Shown: piece by piece, positions 43,512 to 51,700 of the stretch
Position numbering within the stretch: position 1 is the first letter of the stretch
How the letters are laid out: every line of letters starts with the position of its first letter
From: Lachnospiraceae bacterium GAM79
GTDB taxonomy: Bacteria; Bacillota; Clostridia; Lachnospirales; Lachnospiraceae
Direction of reading: 5' to 3'
DNA length: 64,000 nt
NCBI GenBank assembly: GCA_020735665.1
Contig: CP085928.1
Coordinates: forward strand, 2,023,501 to 2,087,500
Notes under the pieces: model-generated
Told to the model about the DNA's origin: nothing
The model's input: only the letters and a program-made list of their open reading frames with translations
Database searches by the model: none
Position numbers and translations under genes: made by a program

Positions 43512-44222
43512 TTACCAGTCAAGCTCCATTGCAGGAACCTTTACATCATTTACTATATTCTTACGGATCATTCCATCACGCAGCTTGATCACACGGTCAG
43601 CCATATTCTTGATCGCATCATTATGTGTAACCATGATAACGGTATTTCCATATTTCTGATTTACATCCTCGATCAGCTTCAGGATCTCCTTCGAGGTCTT
43701 ATAATCAAGTGCACCTGTCGGTTCATCACAGAGCAGGATATCCGGATTCTTAACAATAGCCCTTCCGATCGATGTTCTCTGCTGCTGTCCACCGGACAAC
43801 TGATTCGGAAGCTTATGTCTGTGCTCATATAAACCAAGCGTCTTTAAGATATCATCGACATCGAGCGGTGAATCACTTAAATATGCACCAACCTCTACAT
43901 TTTCCTTTACGTTCAGATTCGGGATCAGATTATACATCTGGAATACATAGCCAAGATGCTTTCTCCTGTACTGTGTCAGCGTCTTCTCATCCATATCAAC
44001 TGTTTTTTCCCCATTGATCGCTATATAACCGCTGTCGGCATTATCGATTCCGCCTATGATATTCAGTAACGTAGATTTACCGGAACCGGATGGTCCAAGC
44101 AAGACACAGATTTCTCCCTTCGTCACTGTAAAATCCAGTCCTCTTAATACCTCTGTCCGGTTCTCCCCTGATCCGAAGCTCTTTTTCAGACCACTGATCT
44201 GTAAAAAATTCTGATTTTCCAT
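43512..44222 (-). CDS. ABC transporter ATP-binding protein (LolD/MacB type)
   Basis: The 236-residue ATPase has Walker A GPSGSGKST (about residues 41-49), the Q-loop region YVFQMYNLIPNLNVKENVE, the signature LSGGQQQRTSIGRAI and Walker B LLCDEPTGALD. These are typical of MacB/LolD-type exporter ATPases paired with FtsX permeases. AAGGAGG precedes the ATG. It leads the operon with the FtsX-like gene. Confidence 0.95.
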   Translation of the reverse strand: MENQNFLQISGLKKSFGSGENRTEVLRGLDFTVTKGEICVLLGPSGSGKSTLLNIIGGIDNADSGYIAINGEKTVDMDEKTLTQYRRKHLGYVFQMYNLIPNLNVKENVEVGAYLSDSPLDVDDILKTLGLYEHRHKLPNQLSGGQQQRTSIGRAIVKNPDILLCDEPTGALDYKTSKEILKLIEDVNQKYGNTVIMVTHNDAIKNMADRVIKLRDGMIRKNIVNDVKVPAMELDW

Positions 44223-44414
44223 TTAACTGTTCCTCCTTTTTAACTCGTCTAACAATATTCTTCTAAACGCTGTGTAATTATTTATTCTTTTCTTTGAACA
44301 TTTGATTATTTGTTCATATGTTTAATACCACATGTATAAACTGTTGTCAACCCTTTATTGGTTTTTAGTTAGTTTCTTCTAACATTATACTGTCAAATTT
44401 CTGTTTTTGTATAC

Positions 44415-44463
44415 AAAAAGCCGGTACTTATTGATAAAAAATATCAACAAGTACCGGCTTTTT
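44415..44463 (-). terminator. Strong terminator after the phosphoglycerate-mutase-like gene
   Basis: The stem AAAAGCCGGTACTT with its complement, an inner TTGATA/TATCAA helix and T runs lies 15 bases past the stop. It is also strong on the plus strand. Confidence 0.92.
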
Positions 44464-44477
44464 ACCGAATGCCTCAT

Positions 44478-45017
44478 TTAAAAGTTATATTCCCGGATCT
44501 CGCAGTTCTTAATCCCGAAATGCGCGAATTCTTCATTTGTCATATCATAGAAATATGACTGCACGATTCTTGAAATTCCATTATGCGCAACCAGCAGATA
44601 TGTCCTATGATCCGACTCCGCCTTTACATCATCTAACAAATTATAGACACGCTGGCACAGATGCATCATCGTCTCCCCGCCATCATAATGATCGAGGAAA
44701 TGGGATTTTGCTTCCATGAATTCTTCCCCATTTCTGGGTGTTGATTCAAACCGTCCAAAGTTCTGCTCCTTTAATCTCGGCTCCATCCGCATCGGAATTC
44801 CTGTCATCTCCGATATATGTCTGGCAGTCTCGGCTGCACGAACAAGTGGTGAATATAATATCTCATCGATTCCCGGCTGTTCCTCCGCCAGCTTTCTTCC
44901 AAGCTCTTCTGCCTGTTGATGTCCAAGCTCTGTAAGTTCAATATCAGTTGCACCGCATATCTTATTCTCCACGTTCCAGATCGTCTGTCCGTGTCTTGTA
45001 AAAAATACTTTTCCCAT
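44478..45017 (-). CDS. Histidine phosphatase family protein (phosphoglycerate-mutase-like)
   Basis: The 179-residue protein has the RHGQT motif near the N-terminus with the phosphorylated histidine, the ELTELGHQQAEELG helix, YSPLVRAAETA and a second histidine in LLVAHNGISRIV. This superfamily includes phosphoglycerate mutases and other phosphatases; the short length suggests a broad phosphatase. AAGGAG precedes the ATG. Long hairpins E and F lie upstream. Confidence 0.93.
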   Translation of the reverse strand: MGKVFFTRHGQTIWNVENKICGATDIELTELGHQQAEELGRKLAEEQPGIDEILYSPLVRAAETARHISEMTGIPMRMEPRLKEQNFGRFESTPRNGEEFMEAKSHFLDHYDGGETMMHLCQRVYNLLDDVKAESDHRTYLLVAHNGISRIVQSYFYDMTNEEFAHFGIKNCEIREYNF

Positions 45018-45039
45018 GTTGTCTCCTTATTCTCATACT

Positions 45040-45206
45040 ATAGAATTGTACGGTGGCTCTGAGACGAGAAGGGTGTAACAGCGCACTCTCGTTCTATTCC
45101 TTACGCAACAGTACTAAGTTCGCCGCTTTCTTGCGGCTCACTAAGGACTGGCGTAAGGAAAGGTCTGTTACACCCTTCTCGTCTCAGAGCCACCGCACAA
45201 TTCTAT
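45040..45206. repeat. Long intergenic inverted repeat E
   Basis: The 42-base arms (starting ATAGAATTGT and CGGTGGCTCTGAGACGAG) match with one mismatch. The inner stem TTCCTTACGC/GCGTAAGGAA carries an apex TTCGCCGC-TTTCTT-GCGGCTCA, similar to the CGCC/GGCTCA of core A-C. It lies between two minus-strand genes, the mutase-like gene and the serine dehydratase remnant. Confidence 0.85.
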
Positions 45207-45216
45207 CCAGACGACA

Positions 45217-45291
45217 CTTTCTATGATGGGAGATGATGCAAAGCAAGTGGCCATAGCAGCACACTGCCTGCTCATCTCCCATCATAGAAAG
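45217..45291. repeat. Intergenic inverted repeat F
   Basis: CTTTCTATGATGGGAGATGA and its exact complement enclose a 35-base loop with an inner pairing GCA/TGC and GTG/CAC. It lies 10 bases from repeat E, so the two form a tandem pair. Confidence 0.85.
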
Positions 45292-45382
45292 CGCCTGTTT
45301 ATTGGATTATATATACTATAATTTCACACCGGCTGTCAACTTTATTCCATAGGATTTCACAGGCTCATTCATGTAAGAACCT

Positions 45383-45592
45383 CTACAGACGTTCAGCAAC
45401 CGCCATTCCGGTAGCGGTAGCTGCAAGGCCTCCTTTTCCTGTCGCCAGAAACGATCCGTATAACCCGATCTCCACCTTTCGGATGGGTTCATCCATCAGC
45501 TTATAACAGATATATCCGATCCTTACTGCACCTGCCGTATGCGAGCTGGACGGTCCGACCATGACCGGACCTACAATATCAAAAATACTCAT
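45383..45592 (-). pseudogene. Collapsed serine dehydratase operon: sdaAB N-terminus fused in frame to sdaAA C-terminus
   Basis: The first 53 residues match the start of the L-serine dehydratase beta subunit: MSIFDIVGPVMVGPSSSHTA and the segment KVEIGLYGSFLATGKG. The last 16 residues (GLAATATGMAVAERL) match the end of the alpha subunit, where TGKGGLAAT is the usual context. Beta and alpha are normally adjacent genes of about 220 and 290 codons. A deletion between two TGKG-coding sites (ACAGGAAAAGGA) would give exactly this 69-codon product. The iron-sulfur cysteines are lost, so it cannot be active. A good ribosome-binding site (AGGAAGG) remains. Confidence 0.85.
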
Positions 45593-45615
45593 TCTGCCAC
45601 CTTCCTGTTAAAAGG

Positions 45616-45700
45616 AAAGGCCACCGATATCTTCTGCATTCCATACAACTCTGTCGCCCAGAAATTCCATGAACTGGCATTCGATACTCCGGTGGCCTTT
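45616..45700. repeat. Intergenic inverted repeat G
   Basis: AAAGGCCACCG and its complement CGGTGGCCTTT enclose 63 bases with an inner helix (TGCATTCCAT region against ATTCCATGAA is weak). It lies between the giant-protein gene end and the serine dehydratase remnant, 24 bases before the latter's start. Confidence 0.65.
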
Positions 45701-45758
45701 CACCTTATACTATGAAATTGTCATATGATCATCCATCATGAGAACATATTCACAGCTT

Positions 45759-48700
45759 TTATTTTGTCTTCTTATATGTTACCTTTGAAGGCATCTTCGC
45801 TTTCTTCAAAAGTTTCACATACTTAGTATACTTACTCTTCGGAAGTTTTACAACCGGTTTTTTATGAATACCGTTAAATACATTCTTGCCAACTGTCTTA
45901 AGCTTCTTTGATGTGATTGTAATATTCTTAAGCTTTGCATCCTTATAGAATACCTTACTTCCAAGCTTTGTCACACCCTTGCCGAGCTTAACGGTTGTAA
46001 GTGCCTTACATCCTTCAAATGCGCTGTTACCGATCGTCGTTATATTATCTCCTATCGTTACGGACTTCAGATATTTATAACCCTTAAATGCATTCTTATT
46101 AATCGCTGTAATCTTATAAGAGATACCACCGATCTTGACTGTCTTGCCAAGCTTCAAGGTCTTAAACTTCTTATTTGTCTTCTTATAAGAGCTGCCTGTT
46201 ACCGTAACGGTTCCCTTGCCATTTGTAGCTGCCTTGGTCACTTTATACTTCACACTCTTTACTGCATAGGTCTTGCCCTTACTGATCGTAATATTAAATG
46301 TCTTGCTTAATGTGCCGGTATAACCGTTCTGGCCCTTGATGGTCATGGTTGCCTTTCCAGCATTCTTATTATTCTTGTAAGCCACTACATAATCTTTTCC
46401 TGCTGTAAGAACCTTACCGCCTAATGATACCGTAAGCTTGGACTGTACCTGTGCTTTTCCGGTATATGCTTTGTTCACGATACCGGATACAACTGCCTTG
46501 CTGATATCCGTAACTTCCGGTGTTCCCGGATTCGGGTCAACCGGATTTGGATTGTCAGGTGTCGGTGTCGGTTTTGGATCCGGCTTACCAGGATCCGGAG
46601 TCTCCTCCTTCTTTGGCAGAATTTCCTGCTTCTGATAACCGCAGACTGTACATTCATAGGTCTTAATACCGGTTGCCGTTGTTGTTGGAGCCTTCGTGAT
46701 CTCTCCGGCATTAAATGTATGTTCTTCTGCTTCTGTCTTATCTCCGCATGTACATTCTTTCCAGTGCTTCGTTGCATCTGACTTCCAGACAAATGTATGA
46801 GCATGTTCCTCACCAACCAGGATTCTTACTGACAGGATAATACCCTTATGAGCATTGCTCCATCCAGCAGTTTCTGTCCAATCATAATTTGTGATATCAC
46901 TCGGCTTATAACATACCTTATAATCTCCCGCTTCATTTATAACAGTTGTTTTTGCTGTATACCAGTAGTAATAGCCGCCTTCAACATCCGGAAGCTCTAC
47001 ATCCCCTAATACAGTTCCCTGCTTCACCGTTATCTCATCAAGTTCAGGCTTGAATCCCGGTTTTGCAGGTTCAACCGTTACTGTAATTGTAATATCCTCT
47101 GCATTTTCATAAATATCTCCGTTTTTCGGAGTATAGACTGCCTTAAATGATCGACTTCCTACCTCCCCAAGGGAAATGCTGCTATCTACCCATGCAAATG
47201 TTCCATCTTCTGTCTCCGGAATTGTTACATCTGCAAGCGTCTGTCCATATGTTCCCTTCAAATCTGTCGGAACTGTATATGTCGGAATCTGTTTCTCTGA
47301 TTTCACTGTAAGTTTCACTTTGATCCTTACAGATCCATTTGCCAATACTTCATAAGCATCTTCCGCAATATTTGCCTTGCTCCAGTCATAATTTGTAATA
47401 TCTGTCGGAATAAAATATGCATCATATTCCGCTGTTCCTGCCTTTTCAATCACAGTTGTCTTATCAACCCATTGATATTTACCTTTCTTCGCAGTCGGAA
47501 GCGTTACACTTTCCAATGTTTTACCTGCTATGCCCACGCATGCATTCGGTGTGTCCATAACAGGAGTTCCTTTAGCCACCTTGGTAAATGTCAGCTTAAA
47601 TGCTGCAACTGTCTGATTCTTACCGCATACTTTGACAGTCACAATCTGTGATGAACCAGTAGCCTGCTTTGGAGTTCCATAGATTTTTCCATTTTTTAAT
47701 TCCAGGCCGGAAGGAAGATACGATCCTTTTGCCAATGAATATGTAACCTTTGCTGTCGCATTGTCAATATCATTTGAGATTTTTAAAGCTGTCAGATCAT
47801 ATAGCGGGTGATCTGCTGTTGTTGTAATTCCCACAACTGCTGTGTCTACAGAATCCTCTTCTTTATCCAGTACGATCGCCGTTGCCGTATCGCTTGCCAT
47901 ATTTACAGTAAATATGGTTGGTTCGTATGGCATATTTGCTGTCCAGCTTGCATCATCACTCTTTGTCATCGAGCTGTCAGAAGAACCATATTTGATTGCA
48001 TCCACTGTCAGGTCATCGATCGGTGTACCTGTTACAGTTACGCTTACTGCTGCTCCGCCTCTGATATAAACGGAATTATCTCCCTCTATACCCGTAGTCT
48101 TCATATTTGATCCCGTGGATGCAGCTAATGAAACAGGTGCATCTGTGCTTTCTGCAAAACAGAATTCCGGATATTCCAGTTCTGCTTTATAGTAAATATT
48201 TGAATACGTTCTATACATATCCGGTTTGGTAGATGTAAGGATATATCCATCTCCTATAGAGGCTGCATTTACAGTCTGATCCAGAATACCTTCATTGATA
48301 ATAGTTCCTTCATTTTTCAGTTTACCAAAGCACAATGATGCATCCGCCTTATTTATAAATCTGGCTGTTGTATCCATTGTTAATGTCGTTGCAGTTAACA
48401 ATGTCACATCACCTGTGTTGGTAAATGTTCCTGATACTGTTGTATCAGAATACTTGTCTCCTTTGCAGTAGAATGAACCATGGTTGGTGATCGATCCATT
48501 CAGCTCTGCATCTCCTGTATATGTAACCGTAGTGCCTTCTGCTATTGTAATATCCGACTTGTTCAGTACATGCAGATCTCTTGTTGCTACATCTTTATTG
48601 ATCGTATAAGTTCCGCCAACATATACATCCTGATAATCCTCAGCATATAATCCGCCATTTAATGTATAGTTGCTATCCTGATACAGGTATGTCACAATAC

Positions 48701-51700
48701 CTCTGGATGTTCCGGTCACTGTACGTTTTCCAACTATATTATTAACAGTACACTGCGCCGCTACAACATAGTTACTGCATCCTGTTTTATCTGTAACTGT
48801 TATATTTCCTACAGATCCTTTGTATACCAGAACGCTTCCTCCCAGATCTGTACCGGTTGAGTTACTGATTCCAAATGATGTGGTATCCAATGTTATATCC
48901 ACATTCCCCTTAACGGTCGAATCATTTAAGAACCAGCTCTTGCTCTTACTGCCAAGACTCCAGTTACCAACAACATCAAAGGTTGCATTTCCCTGAATCG
49001 TACTTTCATAAAATCCATATGAATTGCTCTTATTTGATATCATACTGTTTTTATAATCTGCAAATGCTACCTGACTGCCACTTGCACCGATCCTGATATC
49101 TGCATTCTTTCTTACAGTTCCGCTTTTTGCAAAATACATACTATAGGTCTCTCTGGATGGTGTCTGCGCCATATGAGCCTTATCTGTAAAATGGAATACA
49201 AGATCATCTGCACTTGCCTCCTGCAAGCCGTAAACATACTGATAGAAAGATCCGCCGGTTGCATAAAGTTCCACTTTCTTTACATCTGCATTATATGCTC
49301 CTGCAGTCCGATAAGAAATTGTTCCACCCTTCACATACAGACTGACTGTACCGTCTACCTGCGCCTGAGCAGTTCCCTTACTTGATGTACCTGCGCCAAA
49401 CAAACCACCGATAGATCCACCATACATATAGATAGAGATATCTCCCTCATAAGGTGTATTATCTTTATATCCATAGATCGACCGGCTGCTCAGATCATAA
49501 GATGTCTTTCCACCAATTTTTAATGCCCGTCCGCTGTCGGCAACACCATCATGATTATCATCCGGATAGATCGATACTTTTTTACCGGAGCTATCGGATG
49601 CATCCGACATGATAACAACGGAATGTCCTTTCAGATCAATATCACTATACTCTTTTACATCCAGTTCTTTCGTCAGATCCGTTACCTTATATCCTGCTTC
49701 TTCTACTGTAAATACAACCCTACACTCTGCCTCAGAACCGTTTCTTCCTGTAATACGGAAAACCGTTTCTGTCGTTTCTGCTGTATCAGCAGGTGTACCA
49801 ACTACCTTTCCATCCTGCAGAATCAGTCCGTCCGGAAGCTTGGAACCGGCTTTGATCCTATACTTCTTCGATGATCCGTACCGAAGAGATGTATCGTTCT
49901 CAAGTTTTAACTGATTCAGATCATATGCCGGATCTTCTGCTGTATACTCGGTATCTTTTACAACGACCGGATCCGAATACTGTTTTGTACATGTGATCTG
50001 CTTTGCTATATATTCCACATATATCTCTGACTTCTCCTGTGGAAACGTCAACGCGCATCTTCCGTTTGCATCTCCCTCAACAGCCTCTCCGCCATTTACC
50101 GAAAGTACTGCTGTATATCCCGGAATATCTACATAAGTAATATTCTGAGTCGTATTACCCGGCAGATAATAGTCAAGTCCATTTCCATCTTCGCTGTCGC
50201 TCCATCCAAAATCCTCAGCAGATGAATATCCGGTGATACCTTCCATATTCGATGTTGCCGTTACTTTAAAATACAGTTTCGACCAGTCACTGATATCTGT
50301 ATCTTCCGCAAAAGAACCGATCACCAGCCATTTCGCCGTGCTACTGAATGTCTTACCGGACACAACACCCTTATGAAGGATCTTACCGGATGTATTCTGT
50401 GCCTTGATGTCATCAGCAGTAAGCTTTGCATCTTCCTCTATCGTTACCCAACAGTAATTTGGTTCAAATGATCCAAATTCGCAGTTATCATGGAACCAGA
50501 TCTTTGATAAATTTCCATTTGTTGTAAACTTATCTGCTTTTACGCCTTTATTGATCGTACATTCTGTTCCACGTTCCAATGTGAATGTTCCTGTAAGCTC
50601 AACTCGTGCATTCGCTATGATCGTTGCAAATTCTTTTACTACCAGAGAATCTCCACTCAATAACTCATTAATCACATATTTCTTATCCAATGTGATCGCT
50701 CCTGCTTTATCAAGTAGAGAGCCTGCGAAGAATGCATATGACGCATCCTTGATAGCTGCAGTTCCAACTGTTGCATTTTTTCCTGTTTTAACAGCTACAC
50801 ATCCATCTAATGAAGCTCCGGATCCCAGTCCATATACATTATTTACGGTACCTCCCTGAACATCAACGACAACCGCATCGCTGTCTGTATATGACATCTG
50901 AGAATTATACGCGCCATATATCGTACCCACAGAGCCACTTAACATGGTGATTCTGACCGATCGGTCACTATTCTGTCTGTCAACTCCCTTGATCACATAA
51001 TCAGACAGATCTGCACTGTACATAGCACTCTTTCCATCCGGTTTACCATCTTGGTCATCATCCGCATAGATTCCGGTAACTGTAGTACCATCTGCCAGCT
51101 TCATCTCCTGAATAACTGCTGAAGTACCATTTAAATTGATTTCTTTCTTCTCTTCGTCAATCGTCAACCTCTCACTGGTACTTTCCTGTACCTGCTGTTT
51201 GGTTGAAACGATCACATTCAGTTTTAATACTGCTTCCGTTCCGTTCTTACCTGTTACATGAATATCAGTCCGTTTTCCATTTTCATATAATACCGTAGGT
51301 GTTCCAATAATCTTTCCATCTTCGATCTTCAGTCCCTGTGGAAGATCATATGTAGTATCTTCTTTATATTGTACTGTACCTTCTTTTGCATCATTGATGA
51401 TCACAAGTCTGGTCAGATCGTATAATGGTGCCTCGGATGTATATTCTTTATTTATAACAGCACAAGGATCTGCTGCCGCTTTTTTTATCGTAATCGGCAG
51501 GCCTTCGAATGTTACAACGATCGTTACCGATTCATCCGGCATATCGAAACTGTAATTATAACCCGATACTGCAAGTTCGGAACCCGTTGTTTCCGAATCT
51601 TTCTTTACAATTGCTGATTTCATCTGGTATCCGGTGGAAGTTGAAATATAAACACTGATACTCTGTTCATTTTTTCCATAATATACACCGGGATCTAATG

